Notes under the pieces: generated by a model | The model's input: the letters and a program-made list of their open reading frames with translations, nothing else | What the model was told of the DNA's origin: nothing | The model's database searches: none | Position numbers and translations under genes: made by a program | Assembly: GCA_004376055.2 (NCBI GenBank) | Contig: CP049016.1 | Coordinates: forward strand, 434,001 to 498,000 | DNA length: 64,000 nt | Direction of reading: 5' to 3' | Source: Nitrospirales bacterium LBB_01 | GTDB taxonomy: Bacteria; Nitrospirota; Thermodesulfovibrionia; Thermodesulfovibrionales; Magnetobacteriaceae | Shown here: piece after piece, positions 44,530 to 53,845 of the stretch | Position numbering within the stretch: the first letter of the stretch is position 1 | How the letters are laid out: the number at the start of each line of letters is the position of its first letter

Positions 44530-45054
44530 TTACACATCTTTTGTGAATTCCTTAAGTGTTGGCAAATCTGCAATATCTTTAAGACCAAAGTACTGAAGGA
44601 ACTCTCTTGTGGTACCAAAAAGCAGGGGTTTCCCGGGTGCATCTTTGCGACCTGTGATTTTTACCAAATTTCTTTCAAGCAATATTTTTATAGTCCAATC
44701 GGAACCGACGCCGCGTATTTCCTCTATCTCAACCCGTGTTATGGGCTGTTTGTATGCTACAATGGAAAGAGTTTCAAGGGCTGCAATGGAGAGTTTCCCC
44801 AGAGATTTTGTCTTCTTTAGCACCTTTGCCCACTGCGCATAAGCGGGATTTGTTGTCATTTGATAGCCGCCGGCTATTTCAGTTATCACAACACCGCCGT
44901 CTCTTTCCTTGTAGGCTCTTATAAGGTCTGTCAAGGAGGACAATATCTCAGCATCCGTTAAATTTGTAAGCCCTTTTATATCACCCGCAGAGAGCGGGTC
45001 TCCAGCTATAAACAGAAGAGCTTCAATTACTGCTGTCTGTTCGGTTTTTTCCAT
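44530..45054 (-). CDS. scpB: Segregation and condensation protein B
   Basis: A 174-residue winged-helix protein that works with ScpA and SMC in chromosome compaction. ALLFIAGDPLSAGDIK, LETLSIVAYKQPITRVEIEEIRGV and GRKDAPGKPLLFGTTREFLQYFGL are diagnostic. scpA is not in the window. It is divergent from the ceramide-type operon. Confidence 0.94.
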   Translation of the reverse strand: MEKTEQTAVIEALLFIAGDPLSAGDIKGLTNLTDAEILSSLTDLIRAYKERDGGVVITEIAGGYQMTTNPAYAQWAKVLKKTKSLGKLSIAALETLSIVAYKQPITRVEIEEIRGVGSDWTIKILLERNLVKITGRKDAPGKPLLFGTTREFLQYFGLKDIADLPTLKEFTKDV

Positions 45055-45157
45055 GTTGAGTATTTTCCTTGATATTTGAGCTCAAAATAATAATTTCTTA
45101 GTATAAACAAAAACACAAGAAAAAAGACTCTGAAATCGTATATAATTGTACTGACTT

Positions 45158-46120
45158 ATGAAAGCACTCGTAACCGGAGCAACTGGTTTTATAGGAAGCC
45201 ACCTTGTAGAGGAGCTGGTAGGGCAAGGGTACTATGTCACATGCCTTGTCAGAGGCGACTCTGATTTGAAGTGGATAGAGAATTATCCAGTTAAAAAAAT
45301 ACTTGGTGACTGTTTAAAACATGAGATTCTCCATAAGCTTACTGATGAGTTTGATTATGTGTTTCACCTTGCCGGTTTAACAAAGGCTGCAAACACCAAC
45401 GACTTCTATTCTACAAACGCAACCGGAACGGAGAATCTGATAAAAAATGTGATCAAATACAACAAAAACGTAAAAAGATTTGTCTATATAAGCAGTCTTG
45501 CAGTTGGAGGACCATCTATGGATGGGGTGCCGCTCTGTCCCTGCTCACCGCCTAATCCGGTCTCCGAATACGGCAGGAGTAAGCTTCAGGGCGAGGAGGC
45601 TGTCATAAGACAAAGTGATGAGATACCGGTTACCATAATAAGACCGCCTGCGGTTTACGGCCCAAGGGACAGGGATTTCTATATGCTTTTTAAGATGGTT
45701 AAACGAGGATACCTGCCCTATTGGGGCAAATCGTTCTATTCCTTTATCTATGTTGAAGATTTGGCAAGAGGTATTGCAAATTCGGTAAAGACCGAGAAAA
45801 CTATCGGAAAAACATACTATCTAACCGATACAGAAACGTATTCTAACGAGTTTCTTACCGACACGATAGCCAGTGAGCTTAAATGCAAGTACATTAAACT
45901 CCGCATTCCAAAAAGTGCAATTCCTTTTATTGCTAACATTATACAAAAGTTAACTAAAACAAGCATAATAAACTCTGACAAGATGACTGAGCTTAAGCAC
46001 ACGCACTGGACATGTAATTGTGAAGATGCTGTGAATGATTTTTCATTTAAACCAGAGGTAACTTTGAGAGAGGGAATAAAGTGGACAGCAAACTGGTACA
46101 GGTTACACAAATGGCTGTAG
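45158..46120 (+). CDS. NAD(P)-dependent SDR epimerase/reductase, CerR-like
   Basis: A 320-residue extended short-chain dehydrogenase. TGATGFIGSH binds NAD(P); Y138 and K142 (SEYGRSK) form the catalytic pair; RPPAVYGPRD is the family's later motif. It overlaps the serine palmitoyltransferase-like gene and resembles CerR, the reductase acting after dihydrosphingosine formation in Caulobacter ceramide synthesis. General epimerase function cannot be excluded. TATAAT at 45141-45146 lies 11 bases before the ATG, so its leader is very short. Confidence 0.8.
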   Translation: MKALVTGATGFIGSHLVEELVGQGYYVTCLVRGDSDLKWIENYPVKKILGDCLKHEILHKLTDEFDYVFHLAGLTKAANTNDFYSTNATGTENLIKNVIKYNKNVKRFVYISSLAVGGPSMDGVPLCPCSPPNPVSEYGRSKLQGEEAVIRQSDEIPVTIIRPPAVYGPRDRDFYMLFKMVKRGYLPYWGKSFYSFIYVEDLARGIANSVKTEKTIGKTYYLTDTETYSNEFLTDTIASELKCKYIKLRIPKSAIPFIANIIQKLTKTSIINSDKMTELKHTHWTCNCEDAVNDFSFKPEVTLREGIKWTANWYRLHKWL

Positions 46121-47319
46121 TAGAAAACTCAAAATCTATATTTGATAAGTGCTCTAAATTTACCCGGGCAAGAGATGTTATGGCGCTGGGACTTTATCCG
46201 TATTTCAGAATGATTGAAAGCGCCCAGGAGCCGGTTGTCACGATAAGCGGGCGGCAGGTTGTCATGGCCGGGTCAAACAACTACCTTGGGCTTGCTAATC
46301 ATCCTAAGGTTAAAGAGGCAGCCATTGAGGCAATAAGAAAGTATGGCACAGGTTGTGCCGGTTCAAGGTTTTTAAACGGCACACTGGATATACACGTTGA
46401 TTTAGAAAATAAGCTGGCTCAATTTATGCGGACAGAGGCGGCTCTCATTTTTACGACTGGTTTTCAGGTAAATCTCGGCGTTATTTCAGCCCTTGTCGGG
46501 AAAGATGATACCGTTGTCTTAGATAAGATGGACCATGCGAGCATCATAGATGGCTGCAGGCTTTCCTATGGGGAGGTTAAGAAGTTTCGTCATAACAACA
46601 TGGACGACTATGAGAGGGTGCTAAAGGATGTATCAGAGAGCGGAAGGAACACTCTTACCGTGGTTGACGGCGTATTTAGCATGGAGGGCGACATAGTGAA
46701 CCTGCCCGGGTTAGTGACTGCTGCAAAAAAGTACAATTCCAAAATAATGGTAGATGACGCTCATGGAATAGGGGTACTTGGCAGGACTGGACGGGGCACG
46801 GTGGAGCACTTTGGTTTAGAGGCTGATGTGGATCTTATCATGGGAACCTACAGCAAATCACTGGCCTCGGTGGGCGGCTTTATAGCAGGCAGTGAGGCTA
46901 TAATACATTATATAAAGCACTTTGCAAGGTCTTTAATTTTCAGCGCCAGTCCAACTCCTGCAACGGTGGCCACAGTAAGTGCCGCATTAGATATAATAGA
47001 GAGCGAGCCGGAGCGAATAGAGACACTTTGGAAAAACACAAGAAAGATGATGGATGGGTTTAAGTCTATGGGGTTTAAGACAGGACCATCACAGACCCCC
47101 ATTGTGCCTGTAATCGTTGGGGAGGATGAGCTGGCCTATAAGATGTGTAAGATGCTGCTTGATGAGGGGGTGTTTGTAAATGTAGCAGTCCCGCCTGCCG
47201 TCACACCTGGAATGTCGCTTGTAAGGACAAGTTTTATGGCAACTCACACGGATGAGCATCTTGATATTATTCTGAGCGCTTTTCAAAAAACAGGTAGAGC
47301 ATTTGGTGTTATCAAGTAG
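46111..47319 (+). CDS. spt: Serine palmitoyltransferase-like alpha-oxoamine synthase
   Basis: A 402-residue PLP enzyme. It fits serine palmitoyltransferase better than AONS or KBL: GTYSKSLASVGGF (K249 is the PLP lysine) replaces the GTLGKALG of those enzymes; VVDGVFSMEGDIVNLPGL and VDDAHGIGVLG match SPT. It would condense serine with an acyl thioester. ATG 46111 is used; GTG 46081 is an alternative. It overlaps the upstream SDR by 10 bp. Confidence 0.82.
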   Translation: MAVVENSKSIFDKCSKFTRARDVMALGLYPYFRMIESAQEPVVTISGRQVVMAGSNNYLGLANHPKVKEAAIEAIRKYGTGCAGSRFLNGTLDIHVDLENKLAQFMRTEAALIFTTGFQVNLGVISALVGKDDTVVLDKMDHASIIDGCRLSYGEVKKFRHNNMDDYERVLKDVSESGRNTLTVVDGVFSMEGDIVNLPGLVTAAKKYNSKIMVDDAHGIGVLGRTGRGTVEHFGLEADVDLIMGTYSKSLASVGGFIAGSEAIIHYIKHFARSLIFSASPTPATVATVSAALDIIESEPERIETLWKNTRKMMDGFKSMGFKTGPSQTPIVPVIVGEDELAYKMCKMLLDEGVFVNVAVPPAVTPGMSLVRTSFMATHTDEHLDIILSAFQKTGRAFGVIK

Positions 47320-47323
47320 TGAT

Positions 47324-48430
47324 ATGCAGATAATAGAGGTAACAAATAAGCGGCAGCTTGTGGATTTTATCAAATTTCCACTTACACTTCACAAAGACGA
47401 TCCATTCTTTACCCCTGAACTTACCCGTGACCTGAAAGAGCATCTTTCGGCAGAGAAAAACCCGTTTTTTAAACACGCCGATGTTAAGTATTATCTTGCC
47501 TTTCGTAACAATGACTGTGTTGGGCGCATTGCTTCAATAGTAAACCGGAGACATCTGGAATTTCACAACGATGGCGTCGGGTTTTTTGGGTTTTACGACT
47601 CTATCGATGATAAGTTGGTTGCTAAATCGCTTCTTGATACTGCGGCAGTGTATTTGAAATCAGCCGGGCTTTCTGTGATGCGTGGGCCTATGAATTTTTC
47701 AACAAACGAGGAATGCGGCTTTCTTATCGATGGGTTTGAGCATCCTCCGGTTCTGATGACTCCGCACAATCCGGTCTATTACATGGCTCTTATGGAAAGC
47801 TGCGGAATGAGCAAGTCTAAAGACCTCTATGCCTATATAACAGACATACCGGAGGCACTGCCGGAGAAAGTTGAGCGGGTGGCGCAGATAGCTGAAAAAA
47901 GCGGCGTCACTGTGACAAAGATAGATAAGCGGCACTTTAATGAGGAGCTTGCGAAATTCAAAGAGGTGTATAACAGCGCATGGGAGAAAAACTGGGGCTT
48001 CATCCCGCTAACGGACGAGGAGCTAACTTATATTGGCAAACGGCTTAGTCAGATTATAGAGCCGGATACGGCTTTGGTAGCTTCAAAAAATGGCGAGCCG
48101 ATTGGATTTTTAGGGCTTTTCCCAGATTTTAATATTGTTTTAAGGAAAATGATGGGCAAGCTCAATCCTATTACAATAGCTAAAGCGCTGTATTACTCAC
48201 GAAAAATCAAAGGGACACGGCTCTTGCTTTTGGGCATAAGGGCAGGGTACAGAAACCGTGGAGTTGACGCATTGCTTTTCAGAGAGGGATTTAAGGGCTG
48301 CCGCAAGCACGGGTTTAAGTCTGTTGAGTTTTCATGGATACTTGAAGACAACCTGCCCGTTCAGATGTTGGTAAAGATGATTGGCGGCTCGCTTTACAAA
48401 ACCTTCAGGATTTTTGAAAAGGCGATATAG
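47324..48430 (+). CDS. GNAT-like acyltransferase, candidate bacterial ceramide synthase
   Basis: A 368-residue GNAT-type protein starting MQIIEVTNKRQLVDFIKFP. KNPFFKHADVKYYLA, GRIASIVNRRHLEFHNDGVGFFGFYD and MRGPMNFSTNEECGFLIDGFEHPPV are family hallmarks shared with the bCerS protein of Caulobacter. Its position right after SPT and an SDR supports N-acylation of a sphingoid base. A few bases separate it from the SPT stop. The acyl donor is unknown. Confidence 0.75.
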   Translation: MQIIEVTNKRQLVDFIKFPLTLHKDDPFFTPELTRDLKEHLSAEKNPFFKHADVKYYLAFRNNDCVGRIASIVNRRHLEFHNDGVGFFGFYDSIDDKLVAKSLLDTAAVYLKSAGLSVMRGPMNFSTNEECGFLIDGFEHPPVLMTPHNPVYYMALMESCGMSKSKDLYAYITDIPEALPEKVERVAQIAEKSGVTVTKIDKRHFNEELAKFKEVYNSAWEKNWGFIPLTDEELTYIGKRLSQIIEPDTALVASKNGEPIGFLGLFPDFNIVLRKMMGKLNPITIAKALYYSRKIKGTRLLLLGIRAGYRNRGVDALLFREGFKGCRKHGFKSVEFSWILEDNLPVQMLVKMIGGSLYKTFRIFEKAI

Positions 48431-48472
48431 CGGAAGTATTTTTATCTATACTCTGTAGTGCCGTAAGCAAGC

Positions 48473-49117
48473 CTACTGCAGCTTTCTCAAAATTGCTCTT
48501 ACAGGGGAGCCGTCACTGTCTGCTATTTTTAGAGGAAGACATACGAGGTCGTAATTTCCCTCTGAGACTTCTGATAAATCAAGGCTTTCAATTATCCATA
48601 TGCCGGCGCCAAGCAGCGTTCTGTGTACAGGCTCGGAGCTTCCACACTGTGCGATTGAGTAATAATCAATTCCAACTAAACTGATTTTACAGGAAACGAG
48701 ATAGTCTGCTCCTTCTTCTGTTAGATAGACATATTTTTCATAAAATTGCGGCCTCTTTAAATGTTCTGTTGAGTTAACCGTTTTAAACAGGATCCGTTGT
48801 CCTTCTTTAATGGCGTGTTTTTTAAGTTCATCTGCTTTTATGGATTCCCTGTCATTTATGCAGATTACTCTTGAGTGACCTACTGTGGTTGCTATAGGCA
48901 TTTGGTCTATTGACAGACCGTCTTTGATAAAATGCAGAGGGCTGTCCATATGAGTGCCGGCGTGAACGCTCATAGTAACTTCTGAAAGATTCATATTGTC
49001 TCTTTCCATAGTCTTTTTTTTTCTGATGTAAAAAGGCGGATCCCCCCTCCACACCACCATATCCGTACTAAGGGTCAACGTTACGTCAATCCATGGTTTT
49101 ATCGGCACAGGTTCCAT
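48473..49117 (-). CDS. Cyclase-family hydrolase, kynurenine-formamidase-like
   Basis: A 214-residue metal hydrolase of the PF04199 cyclase family with the signature HAGTHMDSPLHF. KPWIDVTLTLS at the start and a C-terminal LPLKIADSDGSPVRAILRKL are also typical. Its true start is ATG 49117; an open frame runs upstream through element copy 6, but those residues are repeat-derived. Kynurenine formamidase is only one option in a broad family. Confidence 0.8.
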   Translation of the reverse strand: MEPVPIKPWIDVTLTLSTDMVVWRGDPPFYIRKKKTMERDNMNLSEVTMSVHAGTHMDSPLHFIKDGLSIDQMPIATTVGHSRVICINDRESIKADELKKHAIKEGQRILFKTVNSTEHLKRPQFYEKYVYLTEEGADYLVSCKISLVGIDYYSIAQCGSSEPVHRTLLGAGIWIIESLDLSEVSEGNYDLVCLPLKIADSDGSPVRAILRKLQ

Positions 49118-49177
49118 TGAGTAATATTCTTTCTTTTTTCGGTGTAAAAAAGCAAATGTTAAATTGTAATAAATTTT

Positions 49178-49364
49178 ATTGCCTATGCAGTTAACTCCGT
49201 TAATAAAAAATGGATTCCTGCTTTCGCAGGAATGACAAGAAAAAAAATGACAGGAAAAAGCATTCCCTACTTTGTCATTCCAGCCTCCGAGCGGGAATCC
49301 AGTTCTTTTAAATATATCATTTGCTGACAAAACACCATCTGCCGGAGTTAACTCAATAAGCATT
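49178..49364. repeat. dRS3-like small mobile element, copy 6
   Basis: 187 bp, the best-preserved orientation pair. Left end ATTGCCTATGCAGTTAACTC, right end GAGTTAACTCAATAAGCATT. Flanks TAAATTTT (49170-49177) and TAATTTTT (49365-49372) match at 7 of 8. The core palindromes are ATTCCTGC...GCAGGAAT and ATTCCAGC...GCGGGAAT. It fills most of the 348-bp interval 49118-49465. Confidence 0.85.
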
Positions 49365-49465
49365 TAATTTTTTTTATAATATGTTGACTTACACTATAGT
49401 GCTGTAAACAAGATATACTATAAAAGTAAAATTGTGAGCAGACATAGAAGGAGGATGGTTTAATA

Positions 49466-50098
49466 ATGAATATAGCAAAACTTAAACAGGCTGAGCAGGA
49501 TTTTTTCGATATCTATCCAGGGGGATTTTCAAACCCAATTATCCAGGAAATTGCAAAAAAACATAAACTTGTTCAAATGACAGAACTTGCATGCAAACTT
49601 TTTGATAAAGCAAACTTTGAAAATCCATCAGATATTGTAACCGGAATGATCCAAATAGTTACCCGCTCCTCGTTAATTTCAATATTTGAAAAGCCTAAAT
49701 TTCGGGATTTTGCAAAAGCCCTGCCCTCATATATGCAGGAGCAAATGGCAAATGCCCTATTTACACTTCTTTACTCCGATCAAGATTCAGGGTTTGAACT
49801 GCTTGTTAAAGCATTCAAAGCTGGAAAGCTGGCAAAGTGGTCTTTGGTGTCTGTATGTCCTTTTTATGTATATCCTCAAACGGAAGTATTCATGAAGCCT
49901 ACGACAGTCAAGGGTATTATTGAGTTTTTTGATTTGAAAGGGCTTGAGTATAAACCTAATCCTACATATCAATTCTACAAAAAATATAGGGATGTCATAA
50001 ATGAGATGAAACAACACGTTGATCCTTCACTTGCTCCGGACAACGGACATTTTTCCGGCTTTTTAATGATGACTATGGAACATAAGGGAGACTGTTGA
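49466..50098 (+). CDS. Hypothetical protein
   Basis: A 210-residue soluble, mostly helical protein preceded by AAGGAGG. I do not recognise the family. It has no signal peptide. Features are an N-terminal AEQDFFDIYPGGFSNPIIQEIAKKHK segment, a DALFTLLY-like helix in the middle and one Cys in SVCPFYVYPQTEVFMKPTTVKGI. It does not share an operon with its neighbours on clear evidence. Confidence 0.7.
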   Translation: MNIAKLKQAEQDFFDIYPGGFSNPIIQEIAKKHKLVQMTELACKLFDKANFENPSDIVTGMIQIVTRSSLISIFEKPKFRDFAKALPSYMQEQMANALFTLLYSDQDSGFELLVKAFKAGKLAKWSLVSVCPFYVYPQTEVFMKPTTVKGIIEFFDLKGLEYKPNPTYQFYKKYRDVINEMKQHVDPSLAPDNGHFSGFLMMTMEHKGDC

Positions 50099-50216
50099 AG
50101 CTGACTGGTGAGTGCAACCCTTAATGTTTACAGATTTTCGTATAAAACATGCAAAGTGCTCTCCGATATGTTAAACTTGCTGAGTGAATGTTGCAGGGAA
50201 TAGTGGATAAGCGAAT

Positions 50217-50771
50217 ATGACAGAAGAGCTCAAAATGAAATCGATACGTCTCAATGTTCCCACAGTGTTGACGTTAAGCAGGATTTTGCTGATACCGGTG
50301 TTTCTGTACGTAACTCCGATGCAGCCGATAGCAGGGGCTGCGGTGTTTGGACTCGCTGCAATTACGGATTTTCTGGATGGATATCTGGCAAGACGCTCCG
50401 GGCAGGTTACAACGTTTGGCATCATAATGGATCCAATTGCGGATAAGTTTCTTGTCATTGCCGCCCTCATACTTCTTGTCGATATAGGCTATCTTTCTAT
50501 ATGGCCTGCTGTGGTGATAATTGTCAGGGAGTTTCTTGTCACAACACTAAGAGTTGTGGCACTTTCAAAAGATATTGTGATAAAGGCCGAACTCGGCGGT
50601 AAACTTAAGACGGGAGCCCAAATAGCTGGAATCCTCTGTATGATAGTGGAGAGTAATCTCTTTAGCTGGTTTAACTTCTACACTATTGGGCTTATGTTTA
50701 TCTGGATTTCTGTGGTTCTTGCCGTTATCTCAGGTGTGCAATATACGGTAGTGTTTTGGAGGAGGATTTGA
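50217..50771 (+). CDS. pgsA: CDP-diacylglycerol-glycerol-3-phosphate 3-phosphatidyltransferase
   Basis: A 184-residue membrane enzyme for phosphatidylglycerol synthesis. The CDP-alcohol phosphotransferase motif DFLDGYLARRSGQ...GIIMDPIADKF is complete. ATG 50217 is used; ATG 50235 (MKSIRLNVP) is also plausible. Its TGA overlaps the plsY ATG, so two phospholipid enzymes are coupled. Confidence 0.92.
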   Translation: MTEELKMKSIRLNVPTVLTLSRILLIPVFLYVTPMQPIAGAAVFGLAAITDFLDGYLARRSGQVTTFGIIMDPIADKFLVIAALILLVDIGYLSIWPAVVIIVREFLVTTLRVVALSKDIVIKAELGGKLKTGAQIAGILCMIVESNLFSWFNFYTIGLMFIWISVVLAVISGVQYTVVFWRRI

Positions 50772-51379
50772 TGGTTTTATATCTGTTACTTTCTTTTCTT
50801 TTGGGCTCAATACCCTTTGGCGTGGTAATAGCCAAAACAAAGGGTGTGGATTTGACAAAGGTTGGAAGCTGTAACATCGGTGCCACAAACGTGCTGAGAT
50901 CAGTGGGGAAACTGCCGGCTCTCTTAACTTTCCTTGGAGATTCACTTAAGGGCGCTGTTGCCGTGCTAATTGGCAAACTAACCGGACAGAGCGATATAGC
51001 CATAGGACTTATGGGCATATTTGCCGTACTAGGCCACGATTTCTCTATATTTATGAAATTTAAAGGCGGTAAAGGGGTTGCAACAAGCATCGGAACCGTT
51101 CTGTTTTTTATGCCCTATGCCGGTGTGTTTGTTGGACTCACGTGGATTATCACGGCTATGATTACAAGATACTCTTCGTTGTCGGCTCTTGTTGCGTTTG
51201 CACTGTTACCATTTGCATCCCTTTTCATATATGGTCAGATATTTGATAAACTTAACTTCAGCCTAATATTGGCTCTTCTGATTTTTTATAAACACAGGGG
51301 AAATATTGCCAAACTTCTCAAAGGCGAGGAGCCAAAAATCGGAAAAAAGACAGGTGAAAAAAGCAGTAGTTCTTCTTAG
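50771..51379 (+). CDS. plsY: Acyl-phosphate glycerol-3-phosphate acyltransferase
   Basis: A 202-residue membrane acyltransferase making lysophosphatidate. [50 protein letters not shown] and the C-terminal [16 protein letters not shown] are the three family motifs. ATG 50771 has GGAGG just upstream; an earlier TTG at 50756 does not. It overlaps queC by 26 bp. Confidence 0.94.
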   Translation: MVLYLLLSFLLGSIPFGVVIAKTKGVDLTKVGSCNIGATNVLRSVGKLPALLTFLGDSLKGAVAVLIGKLTGQSDIAIGLMGIFAVLGHDFSIFMKFKGGKGVATSIGTVLFFMPYAGVFVGLTWIITAMITRYSSLSALVAFALLPFASLFIYGQIFDKLNFSLILALLIFYKHRGNIAKLLKGEEPKIGKKTGEKSSSSS

Positions 51380-52031
51380 CGGCGGTGTGGATTCCTCCAC
51401 AACCCTTGCCGTTGCCGCATCTGAGGGGTATGACGTTCATGCGCTGTCGTTTGATTACGGACAAAGACATAAGATAGAGCTCCAATTTTCAGGCCGCATA
51501 GCCGCACAGTTTAAAGTTAAAAAACACACTGTTTTGACTTTTGATTTAAGAGAAATCGGAGGCTCAGCTCTTACCTCTGACATTGAGGTGCCTAAAGGCA
51601 ACTCTCATTCTAAATCAATTCCTATCACATATGTGCCTGCAAGAAATACGATTTTTCTTTCCTTTGCCCTTGCCTTAGCTGAAGCCACAGGCGCAGCTGA
51701 TATATTTATTGGAGCCAATGCAGTTGACTATAGCGGCTATCCCGATTGCCGCCCCGAATATCTCAGGGCTTTTGAGGCTATGGCAAATCTGGCAACAAAG
51801 GCAGGAGTGGAGCATAGTGCAAAGTTTAAAATCCATGCGCCGCTCATTTATTTGTCAAAGGCAGAAATTATAAAACTTGGCACATCACTTGGAGTGGATT
51901 TTGCTCTAACACTAAGCTGCTATGACCCTGGCCCCACAGGAACGCCCTGCAAAGAGTGTCAAAGCTGTATAATAAGAGCAAAAGGGTTTAAAGAGGCTGC
52001 AATTGTTGATCCTTGTATAGCAGAGCATTAA
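51354..52031 (+). CDS. queC: 7-cyano-7-deazaguanine synthase
   Basis: A 225-residue ATP-dependent enzyme of queuosine synthesis. The PP-loop is [12 protein letters not shown]; the zinc cysteines lie in [20 protein letters not shown] 51354 is chosen because the family begins [10 protein letters not shown]; an ATG at 51306 would add 16 residues inside plsY. No other que gene is nearby. Confidence 0.92.
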   Translation: MKKAVVLLSGGVDSSTTLAVAASEGYDVHALSFDYGQRHKIELQFSGRIAAQFKVKKHTVLTFDLREIGGSALTSDIEVPKGNSHSKSIPITYVPARNTIFLSFALALAEATGAADIFIGANAVDYSGYPDCRPEYLRAFEAMANLATKAGVEHSAKFKIHAPLIYLSKAEIIKLGTSLGVDFALTLSCYDPGPTGTPCKECQSCIIRAKGFKEAAIVDPCIAEH

Positions 52032-52043
52032 TTAAACTTACCC

Positions 52044-53747
52044 CTATGATAACTCCGGAATCCGCCAAATTGCCACAGCCTGTTTTGCAAGCCACCTTTG
52101 ACGGGAAACTATTCTGTCAGGCGTCCACTCTTTATGTTCCAAAGGAATGCTCTTTGTAATTTCAAATTCGCTTTGTTCGTAAAATGCTATCTTTTGTTGA
52201 TATGACATATTAGCGATGTCACGATTTGGCCCTGCTGTCAAAAGAGTCATATTACCAATCCAGTAAAGATAGTTTTCTACCTGTTCATCAGTAAACTCCG
52301 GCCAGTTATCCTCTGGACTTTTAGGAAGAACATGCTCAATGTTGTACCGATCGCTGTTTTGATCGTAATCTTTGCCTGAGATGTTTTTTTCAATTTCAAA
52401 CAGTATATAACGGACAACCTTCAGGTTTCGCGAGGTACGAAATTGTTTTTCTGCAAAAGCCATATGAAATTGCTCATCTGATGGGTAAATTGAACGTAGA
52501 GAATGGATTATATCTTTTGCATTATCCAACTCTCTTTTTGAAATTCTCACTGCCATAGCATTATATACCCGCTCTTGTTCGTTTGGAGGAAGAGCTCCTA
52601 TTATATTGTAGCGAAATGAGGCAATAGTACACGCTCTTAGAATCCGTGTAAAATCGTCATCATTAAAAACTTCTTTAGAAGCTAACAACATGGAATAAGG
52701 TTGTTTGACATTGAACATTTTTAGCTGGCTAATGTACTTCTTCTGTTCATGCGTCCACAAAGAGTTATTGGCATCGCTTAAGGCTATGTAGATATCTGAT
52801 TTTTTATCCATTTTTCGTATTAGTGAAAATACGTCAGCTTTGTCTTTAATATTTTTTCTGATAGTTTTAAAGAGCTCAGAGTGACGTGCCAACGGGTTGT
52901 AGCTGTTCCAAAAAACTCTAAGAAAATCAGGGACACTTTCGCTTCCAAGTTTATCTACTATGTTCTCCCAGTGATCCTCAAGAGAGCTGATTTCATTTTC
53001 ATGACTGCCCGAGCTGTGGACAACTGAAAAAAGGTAGTTTTTAAGCAAATCGGTAGCTGATAGCCGCACACCTCTTGCATTTAGCGTTTCAAACACGGTA
53101 AAAGCATTTAACTCGTCATTTACGGAAATGACAGTAAAAAAAAGGCGGTCTGCTAACTTATCAAGAAAACGAGCCAATTCGGCACCGTTATTAGTTTTGT
53201 CAAATTTAGCATTAATCTTTTTGTCAAACCACTCGAACCCTTTACGAAGTAACTGTTCAGAGGTTTTAAGACCTCGTTTGGAGGGGATATCAAGAGGTAC
53301 AAGGTAGGTTTGATAAAACCTGTCATTGTGGCGGTTGAGTTTTAATTTTGAGCTTGGAACCAGTGTCACTGGGTCAAGGTATCCAATGTAGGTATCTCTT
53401 AGCGCGCCAACTCTGCGGTTATTATTGACAGCATCAATACTTTTCTTAATAAGGTTTTGCAGATTATTTAACACGGCTAATACAATTAGGCTTAATGTAG
53501 TAATCCGCTGCTGTCCGTCTATGATATTGTAGTTTCTTTCACTCTTAGACTGCAGCACAAGGTAACCCATGTAGTGACCCTGCTCTTCATCGGGTTCCAC
53601 AGTTTGCATTATATCCTGCCACAGGTCATCCCATTCCTCCTCTGTCCACGAGTAATCCCTCTGAAACATTGGTACGGTATATACTAATCCGTTTCCCATT
53701 AATTTGCGAAACGTTTGGTTTGACGTATTGAAGTTAGTTACTGACAT
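52044..53747 (-). CDS. DUF262/DUF1524 protein, GmrSD-like
   Basis: A 567-residue single-chain protein. The N-terminal DUF262 domain has VPMFQRDYSWTEEEWDDLWQDI and IIDGQQRITTL, a ParB-like NTPase signature. The C-terminal DUF1524 HNH-type nuclease has NIEHVLPKS and IGNMTLL. This layout matches GmrSD type IV restriction enzymes, which cut modified phage DNA. AGGAGG precedes the ATG. It stands alone with no methylase, convergent with queC at a gap of 12 bases. Confidence 0.86.
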   Translation of the reverse strand: MSVTNFNTSNQTFRKLMGNGLVYTVPMFQRDYSWTEEEWDDLWQDIMQTVEPDEEQGHYMGYLVLQSKSERNYNIIDGQQRITTLSLIVLAVLNNLQNLIKKSIDAVNNNRRVGALRDTYIGYLDPVTLVPSSKLKLNRHNDRFYQTYLVPLDIPSKRGLKTSEQLLRKGFEWFDKKINAKFDKTNNGAELARFLDKLADRLFFTVISVNDELNAFTVFETLNARGVRLSATDLLKNYLFSVVHSSGSHENEISSLEDHWENIVDKLGSESVPDFLRVFWNSYNPLARHSELFKTIRKNIKDKADVFSLIRKMDKKSDIYIALSDANNSLWTHEQKKYISQLKMFNVKQPYSMLLASKEVFNDDDFTRILRACTIASFRYNIIGALPPNEQERVYNAMAVRISKRELDNAKDIIHSLRSIYPSDEQFHMAFAEKQFRTSRNLKVVRYILFEIEKNISGKDYDQNSDRYNIEHVLPKSPEDNWPEFTDEQVENYLYWIGNMTLLTAGPNRDIANMSYQQKIAFYEQSEFEITKSIPLEHKEWTPDRIVSRQRWLAKQAVAIWRIPELS

Positions 53748-53845
53748 CTCTGCCTCCTAATTTATAATCCGTTATATTATACTATAGCTGCATTAAAATT
53801 ATATTTTGCATAATCGCTGTCGAATATATTAGACTTAAAGAGAGT

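Noticed and set aside
49118-49363. N-terminal extension of the cyclase-family hydrolase
   Set aside because: The extra residues are encoded by element copy 6 and its flank, and do not match the family; ATG 49117 fits the family start.
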